From Rhizobium sp. R634 (GTDB taxonomy: Bacteria; Pseudomonadota; Alphaproteobacteria; Rhizobiales; Rhizobiaceae), in the NCBI RefSeq assembly GCF_002211305.1, contig NZ_LOKW01000004.1:62001-126000 (forward strand): a DNA stretch of 64,000 bases, read 5' to 3'. Shown piece after piece: positions 18,216 through 25,703 of this stretch; positions within the stretch are counted from its first letter, which is position 1; the number at the start of each line of letters is the position of its first letter. The position numbers and the translations under genes were made by a program. The notes beneath the pieces were generated by a model. That model saw nothing but the letters and a program-made list of their open reading frames with translations, did not search any database and was not told where the DNA came from.

Positions 18216-18389
18216 TTACGAGCCTTTGATGAGGCCATAGAAGACGATCGTTCCGTAGAGTACGAATGCGACGACGGCAACGGTGCCGACCAGCATCAGC
18301 GCTATTCTGCCGGCATTGAGCCTGGTCCTTTTCCCCTCGGGGGACGACGATGGCCGCTGAATGGGGTCCTTTTCCGAATTCTCGCTCAT
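18216..18389 (-). CDS. Small single-pass membrane protein (57 aa)
   Basis: A 57-residue protein, short but well supported. It begins with a polar stretch (MSENSEKDPIQRPSSS), followed by basic KRTRLNAGR and one membrane helix (IALMLVGTVAVVAFVLYGTIVFYGLI). Its ATG overlaps the stop of the 65-residue gene before it (ATGA), making it the third gene of a coupled operon under a stress-type promoter at 18859-18883. Function unknown. Confidence 0.6.
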   Translation of the reverse strand: MSENSEKDPIQRPSSSPEGKRTRLNAGRIALMLVGTVAVVAFVLYGTIVFYGLIKGS

Positions 18390-18583
18390 CGTACCTGCTC
18401 CGTTGCCGGCGCCGGTGCTTTTTCATCAGGCTCGCCGGGATGGGTAATCAACATGAAAGCCAGGGCGAGAAGACAGGCAATGAGGAAAATCGTGATGACG
18501 AATATCAACATTCGTCGCGGCGGCTTCGAATTGTCGTGCCGCACTCCCGAGGCCACCGTCCTGTCTTTTCTGCTGTCGCTCAC
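18386..18583 (-). CDS. Small single-pass membrane protein (65 aa)
   Basis: A 65-residue protein with a basic N-terminal part, one membrane helix (MLIFVITIFLIACLLALAFML, about residues 25-45) and a short acidic, proline-rich tail. The ATG overlaps the stop of the preceding gene by 4 bases and its stop overlaps the next start by 4 bases. I know no function. The coupling of three tiny genes, two of them membrane proteins, suggests a small membrane complex. Confidence 0.6.
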   Translation of the reverse strand: MSDSRKDRTVASGVRHDNSKPPRRMLIFVITIFLIACLLALAFMLITHPGEPDEKAPAPATEQVR

Positions 18584-18801
18584 GGTGCGCCCCTCTGGGG
18601 AAGATCGGTCTGTTCGTCAAGTTCGTCCTTGAGATCGTCAAGGCGATCGCGCGACAGTGAACTCTTGATGCGTTGCGCTTCCTCATCCGTAACTTCAACC
18701 ATTCTGCCGCTGTCGTCAGGAATACCGGGGCCGCTTTCGGCAATCGTCTCGTCCCTCGGCCTGTCGTTCATGCCGGTCGATATCTTCGCTTGCCTGTCCA
18801 T
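18580..18801 (-). CDS. Small hydrophilic hypothetical protein (73 aa)
   Basis: A 73-residue acidic protein, probably largely helical or disordered (EVTDEEAQRIKSSLSRDRLDDL). The ATG at 18801 follows GGAGA by 5 bases; a TTG four codons upstream is in frame but overlaps that site. It is the first gene of a three-gene operon and lies about 50 bases behind the predicted transcription start of the promoter at 18859-18883. No known domain. Confidence 0.6.
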   Translation of the reverse strand: MDRQAKISTGMNDRPRDETIAESGPGIPDDSGRMVEVTDEEAQRIKSSLSRDRLDDLKDELDEQTDLPQRGAP

Positions 18802-18858
18802 CACATTCTCCAATTCAAATCGTAAGTCTGCGGACGCGGAATTGCGTCTCGTTGTCCG

Positions 18859-18883
18859 AACGAAGCGGCGGTAGCGAAGTTCC
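18859..18883 (-). promoter_or_regulatory. EcfG-type general stress promoter
   Basis: Read on the minus strand: GGAAC (18883-18879), 17 bases, GTT (18861-18859). It drives the three small genes 18801-18216. A plus-strand stress promoter starts 42 bases away and drives the opposite operon. Confidence 0.7.
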
Positions 18884-18924
18884 GATCCGGATTGACAGGT
18901 TTTGCCTCAAACCGAAGCTGTCCG

Positions 18925-18949
18925 GGAACATCAAGCCTCTCCACGTGTT
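18925..18949 (+). promoter_or_regulatory. EcfG-type general stress promoter
   Basis: GGAAC (18925-18929), 17 bases, GTT (18947-18949). The nucleotidyltransferase-like gene starts 29 bases later, which supports its ATG at 18978 over the TTG at 18852, upstream of this promoter. Confidence 0.7.
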
Positions 18950-18977
18950 GCTGTGCGTATCAACACAGGGACCGACG

Positions 18978-19784
18978 ATGACCGCGAAAAATGCTGGCAA
19001 GGGTGACGACGATGACATGCTGATGAAAGTGAAGGCGGTTCCGCAACTGATCGATCCAGACGCAGAGCCGTTCGTGACCGAAGTGGTTCGCGAGCTTGCC
19101 GACTCCCACATCCCTTTCCTCGTTGCCGGCACCTATGCCGTCTGCGCCTATACGGGCATCTCGCGGCAGACCAAGGACTTCGACATTTTTTGCAAGGCGG
19201 GCGACTACGCACGCATCCTCGGACATTTCAAATCAAAGGGTTACGCCGTCGAAGTGGAAGACGAGCGCTGGCTTGGAAAGGTCTTGAAAGGCAATCATTT
19301 CTTCGACGTGATCTTTGCTTCTTCCAACGGGACCATGCCTGTCGGCGAGGACTGGTTCGAGGACGCGCGCAAGGTCGAAATGTGCAGCCATACAGTGAGG
19401 ATCGTGAGCCCGACCGAACTGATTTGGTCGAAATGCTTCGTCCAGCTGCGGCACCGCTACGACGGCGCCGATATCGCCCATGTCATCCTCAAGGCGCATG
19501 ATCAGATCGACTGGCGCAAGCTGCTCGCCTATCTCGAAGTTCATTGGGAAGTCCTCCTGATCCATCTCCTCAATTTCAGATGGATCTACCCGACCGAGCG
19601 CGACAAGATCCCGCAATGGCTGCTGGAGGAGCTTCTGGACCGGATCAAGGCGCAGCAGGAGCTGCCGCTTCCGCAGATGAAGATATGCCGCGGCCGGATG
19701 TATTCGCGCGTCGATTTCGAAATCGATGTGAAGGAATGGGGCTTTGCCGATGTCGGCGGCGAAGGTGAGCTACGAGGAGATTAG
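18978..19784 (+). CDS. Nucleotidyltransferase-fold protein
   Basis: A 268-residue protein of the nucleotidyltransferase superfamily, of the kind seen in uncharacterised and AbiEii-like proteins. FLVAGTYAVCAYTGISRQTKDFDIFCK (about 44-70) has the G-[TS]-x9-13-D-[FL]-D pattern, with DFD as metal ligands; a third acidic residue may be D in FFDVIF. No signal or membrane segment is seen. It starts at 18978, downstream of the stress promoter at 18925. It is followed after 10 bases by a metallophosphoesterase whose ribosome site overlaps this stop codon. The substrate is unknown. Confidence 0.7.
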   Translation: MTAKNAGKGDDDDMLMKVKAVPQLIDPDAEPFVTEVVRELADSHIPFLVAGTYAVCAYTGISRQTKDFDIFCKAGDYARILGHFKSKGYAVEVEDERWLGKVLKGNHFFDVIFASSNGTMPVGEDWFEDARKVEMCSHTVRIVSPTELIWSKCFVQLRHRYDGADIAHVILKAHDQIDWRKLLAYLEVHWEVLLIHLLNFRWIYPTERDKIPQWLLEELLDRIKAQQELPLPQMKICRGRMYSRVDFEIDVKEWGFADVGGEGELRGD

Positions 19785-19794
19785 GAGAAGCGTA

Positions 19795-20517
19795 ATGGAC
19801 GATCAGCGAAAAAGCGTGCGAATCGCGGCGGTGGCCGACCTTCACGTGACGGAGGACGGCGCAAAATCCTACAAGGATCTTTTCGCCGAAATTTCTTCAG
19901 TGGCCGACGTTCTTGTCATCGCCGGCGATCTGACCGATCTCGGCAAGCCGAAGGAAGCCGAACTGCTCGCAAGCGACCTGCGCCATTGCACCGTGCCGAC
20001 GGTCGCGGTCCTCGGCAATCACGATCACGAAAGCGGGCATGTCGACGAAGTCTGCAAGATCCTCACGGATGTCGGGGTCAAGCTGCTGAATGGCCAGGCG
20101 GCCGAGGTCGCCGGCGTCGGCTTCGTCGGAGTCAAGGGTTTTGCCGGCGGCTTCGGCCGCCATATGCTGGGTTCGTTCGGTGAGGCGGCGATCAAGGCGA
20201 TGGTTGCCGAAAGCGTCGAGGAATCGATGCGGCTCGAAAATGCGATGCGGCAGGTCCGCGCCGACCGCTCGCTCGTCGTACTGCACTACGCACCGATCGC
20301 CGAAACCGTGGCAGGCGAACCTCTGGAGATCTATCCGTTTCTCGGCTCTTCACGGTTGGCTGAAACCATCGACCGTTTTCGGGTGGATGCGGTAGTGCAC
20401 GGCCACGCCCATCGCGGCTCCTATGAGGGTCGCACGCCAGGCGGCGCGCCCGTCTATAATGTGGCTGCGCATATCGAAAAACCGACCGGCAAACCCTATG
20501 CGCTGATCGAACTCTGA
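19795..20517 (+). CDS. Calcineurin-like metallophosphoesterase
   Basis: A 240-residue phosphoesterase with the full metal-site set: D15 and H17 (ADLHV), D45 (GDLTD), N75-H76 (GNHDHE) and HGHAHRGS near residue 204. It would hydrolyse a phosphomonoester or phosphodiester in the cytoplasm. The start at 19795 is preceded by AGGAGA, which overlaps the stop of the nucleotidyltransferase-like gene, so the two are translationally coupled. One enzyme of the pair may attach and the other remove a nucleotide or phosphate; this is inference. Transcription is probably from the stress promoter at 18925. Confidence 0.85.
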   Translation: MDDQRKSVRIAAVADLHVTEDGAKSYKDLFAEISSVADVLVIAGDLTDLGKPKEAELLASDLRHCTVPTVAVLGNHDHESGHVDEVCKILTDVGVKLLNGQAAEVAGVGFVGVKGFAGGFGRHMLGSFGEAAIKAMVAESVEESMRLENAMRQVRADRSLVVLHYAPIAETVAGEPLEIYPFLGSSRLAETIDRFRVDAVVHGHAHRGSYEGRTPGGAPVYNVAAHIEKPTGKPYALIEL

Positions 20518-20531
20518 ATGATCCTGCCTCG

Positions 20532-20738
20532 TTACTTGTTGGTGCGGCCGCGATGTCGCGGATCGACGCCGCCCTGGGGTGTCGTATCGTTGGCGGTATC
20601 GCCTTCGACCGTATTGTCGGCTTGAAGAGCTTCGTCATCTGGCGGCGAGACGATGCCGCGCGAGCGACCGATGCCTGGATCGTCGGTGTTGTCCTTATCA
20701 GTCGGCTTCGTGGATTTGGCATGTTTGGGCGAGGTCAT
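20532..20738 (-). CDS. Small disordered hydrophilic protein (68 aa)
   Basis: A 68-residue protein rich in Asp, Thr, Lys, Pro and Asn with almost no hydrophobic residues (TKPTDKDNTDD, EGDTANDTTPQGG), so probably unstructured, like many stress-induced hydrophilins. The ATG at 20738 follows AGGAGG. A stress-type promoter lies at 20795-20819. It converges with the phosphoesterase gene, whose stop is 14 bases away. No known domain. Confidence 0.65.
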   Translation of the reverse strand: MTSPKHAKSTKPTDKDNTDDPGIGRSRGIVSPPDDEALQADNTVEGDTANDTTPQGGVDPRHRGRTNK

Positions 20739-20792
20739 GGCGCCCTCCTTCTCATGATGTGCGTTGCTGTCGTTGCCCGGCTTGCTCAGGAA

Positions 20793-20819
20793 GGAACTTG
20801 CCGCACCACCCTTGGTTCC
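20793..20819. promoter_or_regulatory. Palindromic, possibly bidirectional stress promoter
   Basis: The 27-base element is GGAAC-N17-GTTCC, so both strands read GGAAC-N17-GTT. On the minus strand (20819-20795) it faces the small gene at 20738; on the plus strand (20793-20817) it faces the alcohol dehydrogenase at 20931, which also has its own promoter. Confidence 0.65.
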
Positions 20820-20869
20820 CCTGATCCACGCAGCGTTTGAACCTCCCCAAGCCGAAAGCTTCATTGACG

Positions 20870-20894
20870 GGAACATTTCGCAAAAGTTGAGGTT
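20870..20894 (+). promoter_or_regulatory. EcfG-type general stress promoter
   Basis: GGAAC (20870-20874), 17 bases, GTT (20892-20894). The GTG start of the alcohol dehydrogenase is 36 bases further on. Confidence 0.7.
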
Positions 20895-20930
20895 GGAGCG
20901 CCATCGAAGGATCGGCCGAGGAGAAACACC

Positions 20931-22100
20931 GTGAGAGCTCTCACATGGCACGGCAAACATGATATCCGCTGCGACAGCGTTCCCGATCCCAAAATCGAAG
21001 AGGGACGCGACGCCATTATCAGGGTCACCGCCTGCGCGATCTGCGGATCGGATCTGCATCTCTACGACGGCGTCATGCCTGATATGCACAGCGGCGACGT
21101 CATGGGCCATGAGACCATGGGCGAGGTGGTGGAAGTCGGCAAGGACAATACAAAGCTCAAGGTCGGCGATCGTGTCGTGGTGCCCTTCACCATTTCCTGC
21201 GGGGAATGTTTCTTCTGCAAGCGCGGCTTCTATTCCGGCTGCGAACGATCCAATCCCGACCGATCGAAGGTGACGAAACTCTGGGGAAATTCGCCGGCCG
21301 GCCTTTTCGGCTACTCGCATCTGCTGGGCGGCTATGCCGGCGGACAGGCGGAATATCTGCGCGTGCCCTATGCCGATGTTGGGCCGGTCAAAGTGCCGGA
21401 AGGGCTTTCCGACGAGCAGGTACTGTTTCTCTCCGATATTTTCCCGACCGGCTACATGGCCGCAGACTTCTGCAATATCCAGCCTGGCGATACGATCGCG
21501 ATCTGGGGCTGCGGTCCGGTCGGCCAGATGGCGATACGCTCGGCCTTCCTGCTCGGCGCCGAGCGGGTGATCGCCATCGACACCGTGCCCGAGCGATTGG
21601 CGCTGGCGCAAGCGGCCGGAGCCGTCACCCTCGATTTCCTGGACAAGGACATCTACGACGAAATCATGGCGTTGACCAATGGCCGCGGTGCGGATGCTTG
21701 CATCGACGCCGTGGGAACAGAGGCCGAGGCGGCCGCCAGTTGGGATTCCCGCCTCGACCGCATCAAGGTCGCATTGTTCATGGGCACCGACCGGCCGCAT
21801 GTGCTGCGCCAGGCCATCCACTGCTGTCGCAACTTCGGCACGGTCTCGATCGTCGGTGTCTATGGCGGTTTTCTCGACAAGATCCCGATGGGGTCCGCAA
21901 TTAATCGCGGCCTGACGTTCAAAATGGCGCAGACACCGGTCCAGCATTACCTGCCGATCCTCATGGACCGGATCCAGAAGGGCGAAATCGACCCTTCCTT
22001 CGTCATCACGCACCGCGGCACGCTGGAAGATGGTCCCGAGCTCTACAAGACCTTCCGGGATAAGCAGGACGGATGCGTCAAGGTCGTTCTGAAACCTTAA
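20931..22100 (+). CDS. Zinc-dependent alcohol dehydrogenase (MDR family)
   Basis: A 389-residue medium-chain dehydrogenase of the glutathione-independent formaldehyde dehydrogenase-like branch. Catalytic zinc ligands are seen in [14 protein letters not shown] (Cys near 38) and GHETMGEV; the structural zinc loop has [15 protein letters not shown]. The NAD-binding glycine motif is [11 protein letters not shown] near 190-200. It starts with GTG after GGAGAA. A stress promoter lies 36 bases upstream, and the SDR gene follows by 12 bases. It probably detoxifies aldehydes or alcohols during stress; the substrate is not evident. Confidence 0.88.
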   Translation: MRALTWHGKHDIRCDSVPDPKIEEGRDAIIRVTACAICGSDLHLYDGVMPDMHSGDVMGHETMGEVVEVGKDNTKLKVGDRVVVPFTISCGECFFCKRGFYSGCERSNPDRSKVTKLWGNSPAGLFGYSHLLGGYAGGQAEYLRVPYADVGPVKVPEGLSDEQVLFLSDIFPTGYMAADFCNIQPGDTIAIWGCGPVGQMAIRSAFLLGAERVIAIDTVPERLALAQAAGAVTLDFLDKDIYDEIMALTNGRGADACIDAVGTEAEAAASWDSRLDRIKVALFMGTDRPHVLRQAIHCCRNFGTVSIVGVYGGFLDKIPMGSAINRGLTFKMAQTPVQHYLPILMDRIQKGEIDPSFVITHRGTLEDGPELYKTFRDKQDGCVKVVLKP

Positions 22101-22112
22101 AGGAGAAACATC

Positions 22113-22913
22113 ATGGCTGATCATGAATCAGATAAAGGCCTTGCCGTCGTCACCGGCGCATCGACCGGCATCGGCTATGAACTGGCAAAATGCGCGGCGC
22201 AAGATGGCTATGATCTCATCATTGTCGCCGACGAAGAGCGCATCAACCAGGCCGCAGCACATCTCAGGGAGTTCGGCACATCGGTCGATGCCGTCGAAGC
22301 CGATCTTTCGACGCTTGAAGGCGTCGACCGGCTCGTCGAGCGTATTGCCGCCGGCGGCCGCTCGGTCGATCTCCTGATGGCCAATGCCGGACGCGGCCTA
22401 GGCAAGGGCTTCCTCGACCAGAATTTCACCGAAGCACGCAAGGTCGTCGACACCAACATCACCGGAACGATCTATCTGATCCATAAAGTCGGCAACCAGA
22501 TGCGCAGCCGCGGCGAAGGCCGCATCCTGCTGACGGGCTCGATCGCGGGTTTCATGCCCGGCTCTTACCAAGCCATCTATAACGGCACCAAGGCCTTCAT
22601 CAACAGCTTTTCCTTTGCGTTGCGGGAGGAGCTGAAGGACTCCGGCGTCACGGTCAGCTGCCTCATGCCGGGAGCGACAGAGACCGAGTTTTTCCGGCGC
22701 GCCGACCTTCTGGATACGTCGATCGGCCAAGCGAAGAAGGATGATGCCGGCGAAGTTGCGCGGATCGGCTACGACGCGATGATGGATGGTGAGGGCGACG
22801 TCGTCAGCGGCTGGAAGAACAAGCTGCAAGCGGCCGTCGCCAATGTCACGCCGGCGAGCGTGCTGGCCCATCAGCACGCCAATATGACAAAGCCGGGTTC
22901 AGGCGCCAAATAG
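22113..22913 (+). CDS. SDR family oxidoreductase
   Basis: A 266-residue short-chain dehydrogenase. The cofactor motif is TGASTGIGYEL (about 15-25), NAG appears in LLMANAGRG, and the active site is S in LLTGSIAGFMPG with YQAIYNGTKAF giving Tyr and Lys (YxxxK: YNGTK). The last 40 residues extend beyond the usual fold. It follows the alcohol dehydrogenase at 12 bases behind AGGAG, so the pair is one operon under a stress promoter. The substrate is unknown. Confidence 0.88.
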   Translation: MADHESDKGLAVVTGASTGIGYELAKCAAQDGYDLIIVADEERINQAAAHLREFGTSVDAVEADLSTLEGVDRLVERIAAGGRSVDLLMANAGRGLGKGFLDQNFTEARKVVDTNITGTIYLIHKVGNQMRSRGEGRILLTGSIAGFMPGSYQAIYNGTKAFINSFSFALREELKDSGVTVSCLMPGATETEFFRRADLLDTSIGQAKKDDAGEVARIGYDAMMDGEGDVVSGWKNKLQAAVANVTPASVLAHQHANMTKPGSGAK

Positions 22914-22943
22914 CGGAGCCGGCGGCGGTGAGCCGCCGAACGT

Positions 22944-23207
22944 TCAGCCACGCTCAACGAATTTGTTGAAGCGGCTCGTCTTTCCGTCCTTGGTCTTGTC
23001 TTGGTACAGAAAGGCGAGCTTGCTTTCGTCGAAGATCTTGAAGAATTCCTCCCAGCCGATCTCGTCGAATTCCTCTTCCTTTTCGCCGAAATCGATGCGC
23101 AGGACACCGCCTTTGCCGCCGGCTCGGATGACCGCCGGCCTGCCCTTCCTTTCCTCCGCCCATGCACGGATCGCCTTATGGTCCGTTGTCGTCTCGGAAC
23201 TGCTCAT
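22944..23207 (-). CDS. Small hypothetical protein (87 aa)
   Basis: An 87-residue soluble protein. [33 protein letters not shown] followed by an acidic helix and [17 protein letters not shown] is a small alpha/beta pattern. I recall similar proteins in many alphaproteobacteria, sometimes with a misleading glucan-branching-enzyme name. The start at 23207 is preferred over an in-frame upstream codon. It follows the 80-residue gene by 36 bases and probably shares its stress promoter at 23513-23537. Confidence 0.6.
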   Translation of the reverse strand: MSSSETTTDHKAIRAWAEERKGRPAVIRAGGKGGVLRIDFGEKEEEFDEIGWEEFFKIFDESKLAFLYQDKTKDGKTSRFNKFVERG

Positions 23208-23243
23208 CGAAGCCTCCATTCATTTCGGTTCTATTTGCCGCAG

Positions 23244-23486
23244 TCAAAGAAGCGGCTGTCTCTGCTTCCAGTCGCGATAGGGCGCGAGCACCTGGCCGGG
23301 AAATCGCCGTTCGATTTCGCTCTCGGTCAAAGCGATCCGTGGAAGAATCTCGGCCGCTTCGTCCGGGGCGGCCTCGCTTGCTTTTTCCAGCTCGCTCATG
23401 GTCACGAACAACTCGTCCTCGGTCATCGCCTCCAGACGCGAGGCAAGATCTTCGACCGGTTCGGTGATGAGTGGATTTTCGGACAT
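23244..23486 (-). CDS. Small acidic hypothetical protein (80 aa)
   Basis: An 80-residue acidic, helical protein ending in YRDWKQRQPLL. Two starts are possible: 23504 (ATG without a clear ribosome site) and 23486 (ATG behind GAAGAGG). The stress promoter at 23513-23537 would start transcription at about 23503, right at the first ATG, so 23486 is the only usable start from it. It is the first gene of a two-gene operon. Function unknown. Confidence 0.55.
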   Translation of the reverse strand: MSENPLITEPVEDLASRLEAMTEDELFVTMSELEKASEAAPDEAAEILPRIALTESEIERRFPGQVLAPYRDWKQRQPLL

Positions 23487-23512
23487 TGGCGCCTCTTCGC
23501 TCATGCCTGTCC

Positions 23513-23537
23513 AACTTCGCTCTTCAGACTAAGTTCC
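23513..23537 (-). promoter_or_regulatory. EcfG-type general stress promoter
   Basis: Minus strand: GGAAC (23537-23533), 17 bases, GTT (23515-23513). It drives the two small genes 23486-22944. Its -10 element lies only 9 bases before the ATG at 23504, which argues against that start. Confidence 0.7.
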
Positions 23538-23568
23538 GTAACCGAGCGGAGCAAAACCGCTCGCCCAA

Positions 23569-23593
23569 GGAACTCTCCGGACGACCTGGTGTT
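23569..23593 (+). promoter_or_regulatory. EcfG-type general stress promoter
   Basis: GGAAC (23569-23573), 17 bases, GTT (23591-23593). It lies 48 bases before the start of the methyltransferase-esterase fusion and is back to back with the promoter at 23513-23537. Confidence 0.7.
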
Positions 23594-23641
23594 TTGCCTT
23601 CTTATGACTCCCGAAATTACAATCGACGACGGAGCCGATCC

Positions 23642-25624
23642 ATGGATATGACGCGCACCCGAGATCGCATGGTAGAGCAACAGCTGACGCGGCGCGGTAT
23701 CTGCGACCAAAGCGTCGTCAGGGCGATGCGCGCGGTACCGCGCGAAAGGTTCGTCGATCCGGGCTATGAGGAATTCGCCTATGAGGATGCGCCACTCTCG
23801 ATCGGCGACGGCCAAACCATTTCACAGCCGTTCATCGTCGCCCTGATGCTCGAAAAGGCAGATCTCGACGCCGGAGACAAGGTGCTCGAGGTCGGAACCG
23901 GCTCCGGTTATGCTTCGGCCCTCATCAGCCGGATCGCCAAGCACGTCTATTCCGTCGAGCGCCATGAGAGGCTGGCGTTTCAAGCCAAGGAGCGGTTCGA
24001 GAGGCTCGGATACAGCAACATCGATGTTCGTGTCGGCGACGGCAGCAAGGGCTGGGCGAAAGCCGCTCCGTTCGATACCATTATCGTATCCGCCGGTGCA
24101 CCCGAGGTGCCGCTTGCCTTGAAGGAGCAGCTGGACCTAGGAGGACGGCTTATCATTCCCGTCGGCCGCGGCGACGCGCAGCGGCTGAAGCGGATCACGC
24201 GTATCGGGGCCGAAGCCTTCGAGGAAGACGATCTCGGCGGCGTATTCTTCGTTCCCCTGATCGGCGATGACGCCTGGACCGCAGCCCATCCGATGTATAC
24301 GGCGACGGCCCCGTCATCGCGCCCGGAAGAGCTCCCTCACCGGCTCATCGCAGACGCGGCGGAAGAGTTCTCATCCCTTGATGACCAGAACTTTGCCGCT
24401 CTTTTCGATCGGTTTGCCGAAAGCCGCATCGTTCTGCTCGGCGAATCCACCCACGGCACGGCCGAATTTTACGAGGCCCGCGCCGCCATCAGCCGCCACC
24501 TCATCGAGCATCACGGGTTCAATCTGATCGCGGTCGAAGCAGACTGGCCTGATGCCGCCGCGATCGATCGATGGACCAAAGGACAAGCACTAAAAGGCAG
24601 CCCGCCCTTCGGCCGTTTTCCCGAGTGGATGTGGCGGAACATGGAGTTTTCAAAATTCGCCAATTGGATGAAAGAGGAGAACCAACGGCGCGCGGCTTTG
24701 CAAAAGGATCCGATACGGTTCTACGGGCTGGATCTCTACAACATGTCGGGCTCGATCCGCTCCGTGCTCGACTATCTCGAAAGCGTCAGTCCGGAAACCG
24801 CAGCCGTCGCCAGGGAACGCTACGGCTGCCTCAGCCCCTGGCAGAGCAATCCGGCGACTTACGGCAGAGCCGTCCTCACCGACGCTTATCGATCATGCGA
24901 GGATGCGGTGCTGAAACAGTGCACGGAACTCCTCGCCCAGTCGCTAGATGACGAGGCCTCCGATGGCGACGATTTTCTGAATGCCGCTCAGTCGGCACGC
25001 TTGCTCGCCGCGGCCGAACGATATTACCGCGTCATGTATTATGGCGGTTCGCAAGCCTGGAATCTCCGCGACACCTATATGGCCGATACGATCGAACACC
25101 TGCTCGACTTTCACGGATCGGCGGCGAGGATCATCGTGTGGGCTCACAATTCGCATATCGGCGACGCCCGCTACACCGACATGGCGGCCGCCCGCGACGA
25201 ACTGAACCTCGGCCAGCTCTGTCGGCAGCGCTTTGATGGAATGACCAGTCTCATAGGATTGGGAACGCATTCCGGCGAAGTGATCGCCGCGAGCGACTGG
25301 GATGGAAAAGCCGAGAAAAAACAAGTCAATCCGTCGCTGCCGCAAAGCTGCGAGCGCCTATGTCACGATTCCGGAAAGCCGCGATTTCTCCTCGATCTCA
25401 AAGCCAATGAGGAGCTGCACGCAAACCTCGTCGAGCAGCGGCTTCAACGCTTCATCGGCGTTATCTACCGGCCGGAAACGGAACGGTTGAGCCATTACAT
25501 GCCGACATCGCTCTCCCGGCAATATGACGCCTTCCTCTGGTTCGATGAGACCCGTGCGCTTTCGCCGCTGGCGCCGCGCGAGCCCGGCATTGGTGATCAG
25601 GAGACTTTTGCGTTCGGCTTCTGA
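23642..25624 (+). CDS. Fusion: protein-L-isoaspartate O-methyltransferase + erythromycin esterase-like domain
   Basis: A 660-residue protein with two enzymes in one chain. Residues 1 to about 210 are a complete isoaspartyl methyltransferase (SIGDGQTISQPFIVALM near 53; SAM motif VLEVGTGSGY at 82-91; VGDGSKGW), which repairs aged proteins. Residues about 235-655 are an erythromycin esterase-like domain (VLLGESTHGTAEFYEAR near 264-280, AVEADWPDA, VWAHNSHIGDAR, IGVIYRPETE), a family that hydrolyses macrolide lactones in some members but is of unknown activity in most. Both parts keep their core motifs. The start at 23642 follows GGAG by 8 bases. A stress promoter precedes it. Macrolide resistance should not be assumed. 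Confidence 0.88.
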   Translation: MDMTRTRDRMVEQQLTRRGICDQSVVRAMRAVPRERFVDPGYEEFAYEDAPLSIGDGQTISQPFIVALMLEKADLDAGDKVLEVGTGSGYASALISRIAKHVYSVERHERLAFQAKERFERLGYSNIDVRVGDGSKGWAKAAPFDTIIVSAGAPEVPLALKEQLDLGGRLIIPVGRGDAQRLKRITRIGAEAFEEDDLGGVFFVPLIGDDAWTAAHPMYTATAPSSRPEELPHRLIADAAEEFSSLDDQNFAALFDRFAESRIVLLGESTHGTAEFYEARAAISRHLIEHHGFNLIAVEADWPDAAAIDRWTKGQALKGSPPFGRFPEWMWRNMEFSKFANWMKEENQRRAALQKDPIRFYGLDLYNMSGSIRSVLDYLESVSPETAAVARERYGCLSPWQSNPATYGRAVLTDAYRSCEDAVLKQCTELLAQSLDDEASDGDDFLNAAQSARLLAAAERYYRVMYYGGSQAWNLRDTYMADTIEHLLDFHGSAARIIVWAHNSHIGDARYTDMAAARDELNLGQLCRQRFDGMTSLIGLGTHSGEVIAASDWDGKAEKKQVNPSLPQSCERLCHDSGKPRFLLDLKANEELHANLVEQRLQRFIGVIYRPETERLSHYMPTSLSRQYDAFLWFDETRALSPLAPREPGIGDQETFAFGF

Positions 25625-25651
25625 CCGTTCCCACAACCGTCAGGTAGTGCG

Positions 25652-25676
25652 GGAACTTTTAGGCTCAACGCCAGTT
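25652..25676 (+). promoter_or_regulatory. EcfG-type general stress promoter
   Basis: GGAAC (25652-25656), 17 bases, GTT (25674-25676), 27 bases before the ATG at 25704. Confidence 0.7.
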
Positions 25677-25703
25677 CTATGCGCAACGCGTAAGGGAGTG
25701 CGC

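Noticed and set aside
18852..18977. N-terminal extension of the nucleotidyltransferase-like gene from a TTG
   Set aside because: The stress promoter at 18925-18949 lies inside the extension, so the message starts after it; the ATG at 18978 is used.
20532..22124. A 530-codon minus-strand frame covering the alcohol dehydrogenase
   Set aside because: Only its last 68 codons have a ribosome site and a natural composition; these were kept as a small gene and the rest is antisense shadow.
23642..25624. Reading the esterase domain as a macrolide resistance gene
   Set aside because: The family is mostly of unknown activity, and the fusion and stress promoter point to a housekeeping or stress role.
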